Positions 43,057 to 52,925 of a stretch of DNA of 64,000 nucleotides are shown one piece after another. The position numbers and the translations under genes are program-made. The notes under the pieces were generated by a model. That model was not told the DNA's origin. It made no database searches and worked only from the letters and a program-made list of their open reading frames with translations. This DNA is from CAYTGM01 sp964437365 (lineage in GTDB: Bacteria; Sumerlaeota; Sumerlaeia; SLMS01), in assembly GCA_964437365.1 (NCBI GenBank), contig CAYTGM010000001.1, forward strand, positions 434,001 to 498,000, read 5' to 3'. How positions within the stretch are numbered: position 1 is the first letter of the stretch; the number at the start of each line of letters is the position of its first letter.

Positions 43057-45396
43057 TTACCTATCTGGTGTTGGAAGCGGAGTCGCAGTGGCAGTTGGAG
43101 TTAGGGTGATAGAAGGTGTCGGCGTAAGCGTCAAAGTGGGCGTTGTGGAAGGTGTACCGGTAGGGGTTGGTGTTGGGGTCATCGACGGCGTTGGAGAAGG
43201 GGTGGCAGTTGCAGTCGGTGTCGGTTGAGGCGTAGCTGTTGGGGTTGGAGTATTTGATCCACATATGAAAAGCTCGCAGGCTGGATGGCTGATATCCATG
43301 ATGACGTCACCCTGAAGGATACGGATATCGTAACTGAGGAAATCGAGTTCACTAAAACGCTGCTTGCCAAGCAACTGGCCAACGGCATCTTCCGCTGTGA
43401 TTGCTTCTGTGCGTATAGCGGTTCGAAAGAAAAAGGTGTCTGTGGAAGTCGCCGATTCACCATCAACCAGGGCTACAACAAACCATGAGTATTCAACCTG
43501 GCTGCCCAAGCGCGTTTCAGTGTCCGCAAAATTGAGGGACGTTTGATTCCCCGGTAGCTCAAAATAGAGAAACGATGCAGGATCCAGCCTTTCCTGAATG
43601 ATCAGCCTGTAGGAGTCCACACCTGGTGAACCCTCCCACGAAAAGATCGGAGCCAGCTGAACATCCTGTGGTTGGGTTTCGAGTGTTGCAGTTCCAGGTC
43701 TGAGTAGAGTGAAGTCCTCAAACTCCGATATGATGAAAGGTTGCCAGCCACCACGGGAAACTCTATTTGAAACTCCATCAAAGGCGAAAACCTGAACAAA
43801 GTATTTCTCACCTTTTTCGAGCGGATCCTGGTCATAGGTGTAATTTGTCGTATCTGAAGAGAGGAAAGGCGATTGGTAGAAAGCGGGTTCTACAGGAAAT
43901 CCCTTCTCGGACGAGTTTGCGAATTGAACCCAATATAACTCTGCGACCTCGACCGCTTCCCATTCAACATAAGGAAGGGGATCAACGCTCTTAGAAAATG
44001 TTTGAGGTTCAATGATATAGAAGTCTCCAAGGCCTGAAAGAGTAAAGCTTCTTTCCCCACCTTCATTGATTCGGGCTTCTGAGATTTCATTATTCGAATC
44101 GCGACGAATCGCTACAACGGACCAGGTGTACTCCTGCCCTGCCTGGAGTATCACGGTATCTGGCAATGTATACATGCCCGGGATTTGAGGGAGTCTCTGG
44201 ATGATTTTCCAATGGATCAGATTCCTCGGCTCCTCTTTTCCATCCCAGAGATAGAATATATACTCCTCTGCCCCGAAGGCATCCGTCCATGTAAAGGAAG
44301 GAGTTCTCGGGACTTTCTCTTCATCTACGCTGGGTTTTACAAGAAAGAAAGGATCGATTGTGAGCGTAAAAAACCTCCTGATAGAGCCCTCATTTGGACG
44401 CGTCGCACCGGGGTTCTCGCCATCTGATTCTCCTACCGCTAAGACAACAACATAAAAGTATTCATTGGCCGGCAATGGCGTGAACGTCCAGCGGTAGCTC
44501 AGCTCAGTAATATCATCTTTTCGATATACAGGATCAGCTTCCGGGCCTCCCTGAACGGGATCCTCATTGAAGACAAGAACACTGTAGCTGACCGCGTTTT
44601 CTGATGCTGTCCAGTTGAAGGTTGGGTTCACGTTGACCCCTTGATTCTCCTCAGGTGCGAAGAGCTCGAAAGGACCAGGAGGTTCTGCTGCGGGTACGGA
44701 AAACCCTCTCGGGCCTCCATCGTTCTCCGTCTCGGCAACAATATTCTTCGCGACTACTGTAATCTCATAGCTTCTTCCCTTTACGAGAGAAGAGAGCGAA
44801 ACAAAGGTGTTTGTTTGTGTTAAGTCGCTTCTTTGGATTCGAAGGCTTCTTGTTCCATTGATATACTGGTAAAGCTTGAAGTCATAACTGTCTGCATTAA
44901 GCGCAGACCCCCAGACACACGTAAAGTCTGATTCGACAATCTGGTTTTGAGCCGGTGTGAAAATGGAAAAGTTTCCCGGCGGGCGGACCGCTTCAACCGT
45001 AGCCGCAAAGGTCTGTATGAGATCTTCCTCCAGGAATATGTTATCATCTGCGTATAGCTCGATAGTAATACTTTTCGCTCCCTCAGTCACCGGTCTGACC
45101 TCGACCTGAAACTGCATGGAATCCCCATTACTGATCCATTGCTTTTGAGGTGTGAGGTTGGTCACCGTCCAGCCTGCGGGACTACCGGCCACGACGATCC
45201 AGAAGTTCGTGGCGACGCCTGAGTTCTCGCCGCTGAGAGTCAGAACGGTCGGCTCATCAAGGGGGATTATCTCGGGAGAAACGGAGTTCAATTCTGCGGA
45301 GATTCCAAACGTTCCAGCAGTACCACGAGTAGGTTGAATAACGACCAGGCCGATCAAAGCGATCAGCATCAGGCTAGTAATGTATATGGATTTCAC
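43057..45396 (-). CDS. Exported FnIII-repeat protein with Pro-Thr-rich tail
   Basis: A 779-residue secreted protein: signal peptide (about 1-27), a beta domain (30-140), then about five fibronectin III-like repeats. Each begins with a phrase such as NFSIFTPAQNQ, PFELFAPEENQ, FFLVKPSVDE, FYIIEPQTF or DFTLLRPGTA and contains a W-x-x-x-x-x-A-x-x-Y core. The last 70 residues after CGSN are Pro-Thr-rich (PTPTATPQPTPT...), with no sorting or anchor motif beyond them. The role is unknown; a surface or matrix protein is likely. It is the last gene of a four-gene operon whose first gene encodes a VWA protein. Confidence 0.75.
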   Translation of the reverse strand: MKSIYITSLMLIALIGLVVIQPTRGTAGTFGISAELNSVSPEIIPLDEPTVLTLSGENSGVATNFWIVVAGSPAGWTVTNLTPQKQWISNGDSMQFQVEVRPVTEGAKSITIELYADDNIFLEEDLIQTFAATVEAVRPPGNFSIFTPAQNQIVESDFTCVWGSALNADSYDFKLYQYINGTRSLRIQRSDLTQTNTFVSLSSLVKGRSYEITVVAKNIVAETENDGGPRGFSVPAAEPPGPFELFAPEENQGVNVNPTFNWTASENAVSYSVLVFNEDPVQGGPEADPVYRKDDITELSYRWTFTPLPANEYFYVVVLAVGESDGENPGATRPNEGSIRRFFTLTIDPFFLVKPSVDEEKVPRTPSFTWTDAFGAEEYIFYLWDGKEEPRNLIHWKIIQRLPQIPGMYTLPDTVILQAGQEYTWSVVAIRRDSNNEISEARINEGGERSFTLSGLGDFYIIEPQTFSKSVDPLPYVEWEAVEVAELYWVQFANSSEKGFPVEPAFYQSPFLSSDTTNYTYDQDPLEKGEKYFVQVFAFDGVSNRVSRGGWQPFIISEFEDFTLLRPGTATLETQPQDVQLAPIFSWEGSPGVDSYRLIIQERLDPASFLYFELPGNQTSLNFADTETRLGSQVEYSWFVVALVDGESATSTDTFFFRTAIRTEAITAEDAVGQLLGKQRFSELDFLSYDIRILQGDVIMDISHPACELFICGSNTPTPTATPQPTPTATATPSPTPSMTPTPTPTGTPSTTPTLTLTPTPSITLTPTATATPLPTPDR

Positions 45397-45401
45397 GAGT
45401 T

Positions 45402-45737
45402 CTACGACTCCCTTGGTGATTCCGCTTCCTCAACTTCATCTTCTTTTGATTTAGAGTTCAAGTTTTCTGCGTCAGCGATCTTTTGTAACCGCTCTCTTTC
45501 CTTCGCCTGTTCTGGTGTCAGGGCAAGCACTTCGTTTTCTTTTTCAGAGATTCCCTGGTCTCGGGCTGATTTAAGCCGCCAGGCCTCCAGTTCAGCTTCG
45601 TGGAGCGCCTCCTCTAATCCAGACGATTTGGTAGGGCTTTCCCCCTTGGGACCCTTTACTCTCCAGAAGACATAACCGATCGTCATTACCAGCCCTAAGA
45701 CGATAAAAGAGAAATACTTAGTGACGAATTCTTCCAA
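45402..45737 (-). CDS. Small membrane-anchored coiled-coil protein
   Basis: A 111-residue protein with one N-terminal membrane helix (FIVLGLVMTIGYVFWRV, about 11-27) and a charged helical tail (40-105) rich in Glu, Lys, Ala and Leu, likely a coiled coil. I recognise no family. It lies six bases from the exported protein upstream and five from the FnIII gene downstream, so it belongs to that operon. It may tether or link the complex in the membrane. Confidence 0.65.
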   Translation of the reverse strand: MEEFVTKYFSFIVLGLVMTIGYVFWRVKGPKGESPTKSSGLEEALHEAELEAWRLKSARDQGISEKENEVLALTPEQAKERERLQKIADAENLNSKSKEDEVEEAESPRES

Positions 45738-45743
45738 GAAAGA

Positions 45744-46610
45744 TTACTCCTCAATTACCCAGTATGCCCATCTTTCAACATTCTTCAATTCCATGCTCCT
45801 TCCATCACTATGCTCAAAGCTGAGGAGTACATGAGGATAGGTTTTGGAAAACTCATACTTAAGCTCGCGACCATCCTTCGATTCTACAGTAACCTGCCAG
45901 GAGGATGATTGCTCCTTCACTTCAGCAAAAGAGAGAGAGTACTCGGGTTCCGAAGCTTTGGAAGAAATCTGATTCTCGGCCAGGAAAAACCTTACGACAA
46001 GGCTGTCTTCAAACTTGAGGCCCCGCAGCAGGAGATAGAGTTCTTCCTCAAAGTGATAGTTCTCATCTGAAGGTATCTTAAACTCTCCAGTCCCCTGTCC
46101 GTCCCAGTATGAGTGATATGAAATATCGGGCTGGTCCTTCCATAGATGGAACTCTTTGTACGTTGTACCGCACCACTCCTGGCTTGATATAGACATCTTG
46201 ACAGGAGTTCCAAAGTCAAAGCGGTCGATAAAATAACTGCGCATGAAGTGATACGGATAATTAGGCGTTTGAATTGTTGCATTCATATTCTGTTTCAATA
46301 CTGTAAGAAGCGGCTTTTGGCCATATGGCCAGTCTGCTTTCACATAGTACTCCTTATTGAAGTCCTCAGAGACAGTAATCAGGCGTGTTGTGTGTGGACG
46401 GTTGTTTCCATAGATAATCCGGTTCGCATCGTACACGGCGACCTCGGCTTTTCCATCGTCCCAGAAATCTGATTCAGCAAAATCCCTGTTTACCTTATCA
46501 TCCAGCCAGGGCAGCTGTACTTTAAGATTGCTCTCTTGTGCGACTACCGATTCAGGCAGGAATGCGAGCGCGAGAAGCAACACCCAGTACTGATTCAAAA
46601 GACTTCTCAT
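45744..46610 (-). CDS. Exported hypothetical protein
   Basis: A protein of about 288 residues with a signal peptide (MRSLLNQYWVLLLALAFLPESVVAQ) and a beta-rich body. FWDDGKAEVAVYDANRIIYGNNRPHTTRLITVSEDF near residue 45 resembles a group of secreted proteins in Bacteroidota and Planctomycetes of unknown role. Later parts (FEEELYLLLRGLKFED, WQVTVESKDG) are consistent with a lipocalin-like or outer-surface beta fold. The start at 46610 has GGAG 11 bases upstream; ATGs at 46631 and 46673 are also possible, the last overlapping the VWA gene. Confidence 0.65.
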   Translation of the reverse strand: MRSLLNQYWVLLLALAFLPESVVAQESNLKVQLPWLDDKVNRDFAESDFWDDGKAEVAVYDANRIIYGNNRPHTTRLITVSEDFNKEYYVKADWPYGQKPLLTVLKQNMNATIQTPNYPYHFMRSYFIDRFDFGTPVKMSISSQEWCGTTYKEFHLWKDQPDISYHSYWDGQGTGEFKIPSDENYHFEEELYLLLRGLKFEDSLVVRFFLAENQISSKASEPEYSLSFAEVKEQSSSWQVTVESKDGRELKYEFSKTYPHVLLSFEHSDGRSMELKNVERWAYWVIEE

Positions 46611-46635
46611 TACTCTGGCAACTCCGTCCATAAAT

Positions 46636-47742
46636 CTATACTTTCTTTTTCTTGTTTCTTGCATAATCTGCAAATATAAATTTCCCTAGATTGTCGAGAG
46701 AAGCGTAGTAAGCTTTCCCTTTATTCGCCTTCGTCAAACGATCAACAAAGTCTTGAAGGTAGGGATCAGACGTGATCATAAACGTGGTGATGGTGATATT
46801 TTTTCTTTTCAATGCGGAAGCTTCATTGATTGTTTGAGCAACGATTTTGGGGTCGAGCCCAAAAGGGTTCTTATATAGTTCACCATTCTCCCAGATGGCG
46901 CTTGGTTTTCCGTCTGTGATCATGAAAACCTGTTTGTTCGCCTGCTTCTTTTTCTGCAGGATTTTCAACGCAGCCTGCAGTCCTGCCTTGGTGTTTGTAT
47001 GATAGGGACCGACACTCACTCGGGGGATTTTTGCTACTTCCACAGGAATGGCATCATCCCCAAAAAGAACAACCTCGATGTCATCTTTCGGGTAGCGCTG
47101 TTGTATATACTCAACCAGGGCCATGGCCACTTTTTTTGCAGGTGTAATGCGGTCTTCGCCGTAGAGAATCATGGAGTGGCTGATGTCGATGAGAATAACT
47201 GTCGCACAGGAGGAGAGGTGTTCCTTTTCGTACGATTCAAGGTCATCTTCGGACATTTGGAACTGGTCAAGGCCGTTTCGAAGCAAGGCATTGCTGATCG
47301 AGGAAGTGAAATCGATGTCTTGGACACTGTCCCCAAATGACCAGGGACGAGTCTCAGGAAGCCTCTCGCCACCACTTCCAGGGTGAGGAACCGGGTGATT
47401 CCCCGAAGAGTCTTTCTTTAAATCTGAGAAGATTTCCTCGAAAGCGGACTTCTGGATTTCCCGGTCAGCTTTCTGGGTAGGTGAGTAGGACGCGCCCCCA
47501 TTTCCTTGAAAACTGGAGCTTTGCAGAAGACCTTGTTCTTCGAGATACTCTTTGAATTCCTCGAAGTCCATCCCCGTTGCCTGTGTCAACTGGTGCTGAT
47601 TCCATAAATGCTCCATCTGCTGTAGAGCACGGTTTGCGTTTCCAGACATACGATTCAGGAACTCAAGAAAGAGGTTTGTCAGCTTCTTGAGATTGATCTC
47701 CCGAGGCACATTCTGATCAAATTTCTCGTAATGAAATAACAT
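46636..47742 (-). CDS. VWA-domain protein with MIDAS site
   Basis: A 368-residue cytoplasmic protein with no signal peptide. Residues 1-150 are helical and low complexity. The von Willebrand A domain (about 178-355) has the full metal-ion-dependent adhesion site: DISHSM (DxSxS), a Thr in TKAGLQAAL, and MITDGKP. Such proteins often work with MoxR-type AAA ATPases, but none is nearby. It heads the four-gene minus-strand operon and has its own start at ATG 47742. Metal-dependent binding of a partner protein is likely; the partner may be a downstream product. An imperfect inverted repeat (ACGGGAGGTA/TACCCCCGT) lies about 45 bases upstream. Confidence 0.75.
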   Translation of the reverse strand: MLFHYEKFDQNVPREINLKKLTNLFLEFLNRMSGNANRALQQMEHLWNQHQLTQATGMDFEEFKEYLEEQGLLQSSSFQGNGGASYSPTQKADREIQKSAFEEIFSDLKKDSSGNHPVPHPGSGGERLPETRPWSFGDSVQDIDFTSSISNALLRNGLDQFQMSEDDLESYEKEHLSSCATVILIDISHSMILYGEDRITPAKKVAMALVEYIQQRYPKDDIEVVLFGDDAIPVEVAKIPRVSVGPYHTNTKAGLQAALKILQKKKQANKQVFMITDGKPSAIWENGELYKNPFGLDPKIVAQTINEASALKRKNITITTFMITSDPYLQDFVDRLTKANKGKAYYASLDNLGKFIFADYARNKKKKV

Positions 47743-47875
47743 GGAAAGAAAAATGCTCCAATTTGAATCCTGAAGAATACTAACGGGAGGTACTTACCCC
47801 CGTCAAAGTGGATTCGTGATTGATGGTTGGCTCTAACCCGTCAGCCTCAACCTTGGTTGAAGAAAAGATAGTGCC

Positions 47876-50800
47876 ATGAAATTGAACTCAAAAGAGGCAA
47901 AGCTTCAAATTTTCACCATTGGAGCTCTTTCTGCAGTACTTATTGTCATTGTTGCCATCCTCTTTCTGCGTCCGGAACAGGAACCTGCTCCAGGAGATGC
48001 AGGCTCACAATTACGCAATCAGCTGGTCAGAGAAAGTGTTGAGCAGGAGAAATCCTCACCAGGGCCTGAGAGAACACGCGCCGTTCAGGAGGCCCCAGTC
48101 GATAGAAAAGCTCTGGAGGTGAGCGGGTTTCAGCTCACTGTTGTCGCTCAATCTGATGCCGATGATACCCCATTGTCACAGTTCATGGTTCAGCTTTTCC
48201 CTGACGGTACACTCCCGCTTCTGGATGATCAACGGATAGAAATAAACGGTTCTGATGGCGAGGTCAGCTATCAATTTGAGAACGATTCTCTTCCGCGGGA
48301 GGCTCTTTTCGTTCAAGTTTCCGCGGAAGGCTATGCCACTGAAATCGAGATGCTAAAGTCACCCCGTGGAGGATTTCAGGGACAAAGGGACAGGCTTGAG
48401 TTCACCCTTATGCCTGGAGCGACCATACGAGGAGAAGTTGTTGATACTCTCGGCAGGCCTGTACCTTCAGCCGAAGTCGGCCAGGCCAGAACAGTAACCT
48501 GGAATGGACTCCGATCCGATAATCCTAATGAATTTGCGCCCTCGATTAAGACAGATCAGAATGGAATTTTCGAATTGAGTGGCGTACCTCGCGACTCAAC
48601 CTTCGATTTAATTGCCATGAAAGAGGGATATATCCCCGGTGTGGAAGAAGAAGTCAATGCTGATACTTCTGTAAAGATAGTTCTTCAGGAAGGGGAAGCC
48701 TCCATCTCGGGCAAAGTTACCAACACTGAGGGAGAAGCACTTGCAGGTATTCCTGTGAAAGCAATCTATATGAATGAAGGCGCCATGCCAGACTTCAGGT
48801 ACCCACGAAATAAAGTTCCAAATGCCCGAGAGATCTATACACGTACAGAGGAAGATGGTTCATATGATTTTCCGGCAATTCTCGCTGGCTGGCAGGGTAT
48901 CTATGCAGGTGAAGGTGATCCTGTAGGTTCTTCCGTTGGTGAAAGAATCTTCATCGATAAGGGCGATCACAAAACGATTAATCTTGTGATGAAGGAAGGT
49001 TATACGCTCAAAGGGCAGGTTGTTGATGCGGCTACAGGCAATCCGATGCCAGCTGTACGAGTCAGTAATATGCCCGTGGATGAAGATCCACTTGTACGGT
49101 CCACATTGAACAGCCACCCAAGTCGCGTTGAGTTGATGAGTGACGGAGAAGGTCGATTTGAGCTCCCATTGTCACACACCATAGAAATTGAGTTTGGGAG
49201 AGACCCGACTATTTCTTATATACCTCCTGCTGAGTATGGCAACGATATGCTGGAGTGGCAATCTTTCAATGTGGATCGAGAGGCCATGCTTCGCGGCGAT
49301 GAGGTAACTATTTACCTGAAGAAACCTCTTGTATTAAACGGGGTTGTGTATGCTGATGCGGAGAAAAATCCTGCTGCTAACACTCCTGTTTACCTGACAA
49401 ATAGTGTTAATGTTCGTCGCTGGGGAAGAAATCAGCGAGTCGACGTTCGCATGCCTGACACGAACTCGATGGAACCGGCTGCCTATACAAATGCTCAAGG
49501 AGCCTTTCAGCTGGAGCTTAAACGGAATGAACGCACGGCCATCTTTGCAGAAACAGATGTTGCGGGTGGTATTGCGGTCGCCCACGATCCTCGAGAAGAA
49601 GGAGGCGATTTGGATCAGAAGCAGATTGAGGTTTTCCTGAAACCGATGAGTCGTATATCTGGCTACGTCGGCTCAGTTGCAGGAATGCCGCTCGAAAATG
49701 TTGAGATCACTTCCAGAATTGATATGGAAAATAATCTCAATGTTATCTATCAGGTTGGGACGGAAGCGACCGGTATCTATCAGTTAAGTAAACAGTTGCC
49801 TGGGCGGGGTGTTGTCAGCGTCGAGGCACCCGAAGGGTTTAATACTCCGGAACGTCATACAATAGAGCTGAAAGGTGGAGAAGACATGCCAGATGTCGAT
49901 TTTCTTCTATCAGAAGGGGTTCAATTCTCTGGTGAAATCGTCAATACCAAGGGCGAGCCTGTCGAAGGAGCGCAGATCAGTATGGCCCCTATGGGAAGGA
50001 ACAACTGGAGAAGGCTCATGGATAGCAACGAAACGAATGAGTCGAATGCTAATGGAGAATTTACTGTCGAAAACCTTGAGGGTGATGGTGGAGTCTATAC
50101 GATTGTGGTAAATCACGTTTCTTATCACACGAGGACAATCAATGATGTGCTCCTGGAGGATAGTCCATTAACGATCGAGTTGGAAGAAAAACCCAGGCTG
50201 TCCTTTGTTGTCGTCGATGCGGGAGAAAATCAAGTTACAAACTTTGAATATCTTCTCAGTATCGATGGTGGGTTTAACTGGCAAAGTTTCGGCCCGCGTC
50301 AGTTTGGACGAAAAATCTTTAACCAGACAGAACCGGTCACTGAATCAGTTACAGAGGGGAAATGGACCCTTCACGTTTATGGAATTGAAGGCTCAGGAAA
50401 GAGGAATTCCCTTTACGGCTACAAGGAATGGACGCTGGAGCCCGGACAATCTCTTGAAGAGGAACAGGTTGTTGTCTATGAAGCTAAAGATGTGAAAGGA
50501 ATCGTTCTCACGGCAGAGGACGAGCCTCTGTCCGACGTTGAAGTTGAACTCACGCATCGTGGTGTCAGAGAAGGAGGGAACTTCTGGGGGCGGCGGAAGG
50601 AAGTCACAACACGTACAGACAAAGACGGGGAATTTATCTTCGAAAATGTGGAAGTTGGGACTGTCCAACTGGAAGCTCGCATGGAGGATCTCATCCAGGC
50701 AGAGCGCGTGCAGGTTGACGTATCAAAGACAGATGAGCCTGAATATGCTATTATTGTCATGTCCGATGGAGGTGAAATATACGGTCAGGTTGTTGATGTA

Positions 50801-51550
50801 GACGGAGAACCCCTGGAAAATGCTACAGTCCGCGTCTCCCGGGATAAACAGTCGACAACAGATGCCGAAGGCAATTACCGTCTCCTCAAACTGGAAGCAC
50901 GCAATTACAACGTAACATTGATCTCTCCTGAAGGGACGGAGATTGAATCAAAAAGAGCAGAAGTTGCGGCACAGGAAGAGAAACAGGTCGACTTTATTTA
51001 CGACGGATACATTAAGGTCACCGGACAGATCGATTTTCGCTCAAACAGACCTGATAGAAGAAATGAGCTCTTCCTGTCTTTCGAGCCCACATCCGGTGGA
51101 GAAGCTGTTGGCAGATTCGGTGTAGACGGAAGTGGACAGTTCGAAACCCGCATGAAGCCAGGCGATTATGAAATACTCGTATATACACCTGGGAGAAATG
51201 TGAGTGGTTACGCAAATATTATCACAACGATTGATGCTCAGCCGCTTGAGCAGAAACTGGAACTTCCTCTCTTTCTTGAAACAGTTGACGTCTCGATCCT
51301 ACTGGATCCCGAGGCGGAGATGGCTGAAGGAAGATTTGAATTCTATCATCGGTCAAGAACTGGTAAGGAGAAACGCTCAGAGTTTAACTGGCAGCGCCAG
51401 CGCTTCTCCGTGAATAATCTTCCTCACGGTGAATGCAGGGCTGTTTTTACTCACCCGACCGCTGGTGTATACATTTCAGACTGGATCCCTGTGGATGAAG
51501 GGTCGGAAAAAATTCTGATCCTTATACCGGAATCACTCAGTGGCGGTTAA
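47876..51550 (+). CDS. Large carboxypeptidase-regulatory-like repeat protein
   Basis: A 1224-residue protein with an N-terminal membrane anchor (about 12-30) and a long extracytoplasmic part of about nine Ig-like CarboxypepD_reg repeats. They begin near residues 181 (GATIRGEVVDTLG), 274, 374, 484, 590, 680, 871, 964 and 1043, each with a G-x-V-x-D-x-x-G-x-P-[LV] start and often a T-D-x-x-G-x-[FY] turn. Such repeats form rigid rods in adhesins and in planctomycete surface proteins. No catalytic domain is visible. It diverges from the VWA operon across 133 bases and its end overlaps the histidine kinase gene by 18 bases. Confidence 0.82.
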   Translation: MKLNSKEAKLQIFTIGALSAVLIVIVAILFLRPEQEPAPGDAGSQLRNQLVRESVEQEKSSPGPERTRAVQEAPVDRKALEVSGFQLTVVAQSDADDTPLSQFMVQLFPDGTLPLLDDQRIEINGSDGEVSYQFENDSLPREALFVQVSAEGYATEIEMLKSPRGGFQGQRDRLEFTLMPGATIRGEVVDTLGRPVPSAEVGQARTVTWNGLRSDNPNEFAPSIKTDQNGIFELSGVPRDSTFDLIAMKEGYIPGVEEEVNADTSVKIVLQEGEASISGKVTNTEGEALAGIPVKAIYMNEGAMPDFRYPRNKVPNAREIYTRTEEDGSYDFPAILAGWQGIYAGEGDPVGSSVGERIFIDKGDHKTINLVMKEGYTLKGQVVDAATGNPMPAVRVSNMPVDEDPLVRSTLNSHPSRVELMSDGEGRFELPLSHTIEIEFGRDPTISYIPPAEYGNDMLEWQSFNVDREAMLRGDEVTIYLKKPLVLNGVVYADAEKNPAANTPVYLTNSVNVRRWGRNQRVDVRMPDTNSMEPAAYTNAQGAFQLELKRNERTAIFAETDVAGGIAVAHDPREEGGDLDQKQIEVFLKPMSRISGYVGSVAGMPLENVEITSRIDMENNLNVIYQVGTEATGIYQLSKQLPGRGVVSVEAPEGFNTPERHTIELKGGEDMPDVDFLLSEGVQFSGEIVNTKGEPVEGAQISMAPMGRNNWRRLMDSNETNESNANGEFTVENLEGDGGVYTIVVNHVSYHTRTINDVLLEDSPLTIELEEKPRLSFVVVDAGENQVTNFEYLLSIDGGFNWQSFGPRQFGRKIFNQTEPVTESVTEGKWTLHVYGIEGSGKRNSLYGYKEWTLEPGQSLEEEQVVVYEAKDVKGIVLTAEDEPLSDVEVELTHRGVREGGNFWGRRKEVTTRTDKDGEFIFENVEVGTVQLEARMEDLIQAERVQVDVSKTDEPEYAIIVMSDGGEIYGQVVDVDGEPLENATVRVSRDKQSTTDAEGNYRLLKLEARNYNVTLISPEGTEIESKRAEVAAQEEKQVDFIYDGYIKVTGQIDFRSNRPDRRNELFLSFEPTSGGEAVGRFGVDGSGQFETRMKPGDYEILVYTPGRNVSGYANIITTIDAQPLEQKLELPLFLETVDVSILLDPEAEMAEGRFEFYHRSRTGKEKRSEFNWQRQRFSVNNLPHGECRAVFTHPTAGVYISDWIPVDEGSEKILILIPESLSGG

Positions 51551-52852
51551 AATAGTTTCTTCGAGTTTCTCGAACTGCTCAGAAGCGTGAGCCATGGGAA
51601 GTGTGAAAAAGAACGTCGAGCCTCGACCGGCTTCTGAGTCCACCCAGACTTCACCTCCATGTGACTGGACAAGGTGCTTGACAATACTCAATCCAAGGCC
51701 TGTGCCTCCAGCTTTTCTCGAACGCGCCTTGTCTACACGGAAAAAGCGTTCGAAGATACGTTCCTGAGCTTCCCGCGGAATGCCCAGGCCTTCATCCTCA
51801 ACCATCACGCAGACTTCATCCGTCTGCGTCTTGGCTTTAATGCGAATGACTCGCCCCTCATCGGAATACTTGATGGCGTTCTCAATGAGGTTCAGAAGAA
51901 TCCTCTCCAATGCGTCATTGTCCGCACGTATATCAGGTAAGCTTGGAGGGAGTTCACTGATGACCCGGATGTTCTTCTTTTTCGCATGACTTGCAACGAT
52001 ACCGATCGCACTTTCAACGACTTTGCTGAGGCGAAGAGGCACAATCATCAGTTCGGTCGCACGTGATTCAATCCTCGAGAGTGTCAACAGATCTTCGATG
52101 AGTGCATTCAATCTTTGCGTGTGCTGAAGAACGATCGGAAGAAAACGGTCATAGGGAGCATCTGGGCCAGTGAAGTCCGGCTCGAGACATGTTTCAACAT
52201 ATCCGCGTATAGCTGCGAGTGGAGTTCTCAATTCGTGAGACACATTCGCCACAAACTCGCTTCTTAGTGACTCTGCTTCCCTTTGAGACGTAATATCAAC
52301 AGCCGTCAGGATGAGCCCTCGCGAAATCCACTTGTCGGAAAAAGGAGTAATCGTAACGATAATATCTCGAGGTGGAGTCGTTGAAATTCTGAGTTCGGTT
52401 GTCGTTGTTTTCCCTGTTCTCCATGCTTCTTTTCCGGCCTTCTCGAATCCTGCAAGATCATCTTTATGGATAGACTGACTCTTGATTTTGCGACCCACTT
52501 CAGTGCGGAACATGCTGACAAAAGCCGGGTTTGCCCTCACGATCACATGGTCATCATTCAAGAGGGCCAGTCCCTCCGACATCGTTTCGAGGACTGCTCT
52601 GAGCCGGGACAATTCCTGCCTGATCGAATTCCAGGAGCTCTCTGTCTTCTCAAGCAGCAGAAACTCATTGGTTCTTTTGGGCAGCTCTTTCTCAACAAGA
52701 GAACTCTCCTTGAAGATACCCTCCTGGAGCGTTTTTAAGTAGCCTTTATGAGCGTATAGCTCCCGCATGCGTTTTCTGAGTATAACCCATACACCGCCAG
52801 CTCCAATGATGATTCCGCCTGTGATATGCAAAAGCGTTGTAACGTCGATCAT
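51533..52852 (-). CDS. Sensor histidine kinase, PhoR-like
   Basis: A 439-residue kinase: one N-terminal membrane helix (7-26), a PAS domain (about 85-190, LEGLALLNDDHVIVRAN-type region), a HisKA domain with His206 in FVANVSHELRTPLAAIRGYVE, and a HATPase with NLIENAIKYS (N box), VEDEGLGIP (G1) and AGGTGLGLSIVK (G2). No large periplasmic sensor loop exists, as in PhoR. It partners the response regulator encoded 73 bases upstream. No phosphate transport gene is near, so calling it PhoR would be an over-reading; the signal is unknown. Confidence 0.9.
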   Translation of the reverse strand: MIDVTTLLHITGGIIIGAGGVWVILRKRMRELYAHKGYLKTLQEGIFKESSLVEKELPKRTNEFLLLEKTESSWNSIRQELSRLRAVLETMSEGLALLNDDHVIVRANPAFVSMFRTEVGRKIKSQSIHKDDLAGFEKAGKEAWRTGKTTTTELRISTTPPRDIIVTITPFSDKWISRGLILTAVDITSQREAESLRSEFVANVSHELRTPLAAIRGYVETCLEPDFTGPDAPYDRFLPIVLQHTQRLNALIEDLLTLSRIESRATELMIVPLRLSKVVESAIGIVASHAKKKNIRVISELPPSLPDIRADNDALERILLNLIENAIKYSDEGRVIRIKAKTQTDEVCVMVEDEGLGIPREAQERIFERFFRVDKARSRKAGGTGLGLSIVKHLVQSHGGEVWVDSEAGRGSTFFFTLPMAHASEQFEKLEETILTATE

Positions 52853-52925
52853 GGGTCAATCCTGGCAAGTCGCTCGCACTTCTCCTCGAGAGGAAAGAAA
52901 TCTTTCACCGACTAAACGACCTTCA

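Noticed and set aside
43061..43264. Repetitive tract as a possible CRISPR-like array
   Set aside because: It is the imperfect Pro-Thr coding repeat of the FnIII protein; there are no constant repeats with unique spacers. The same applies to 26028-26143.
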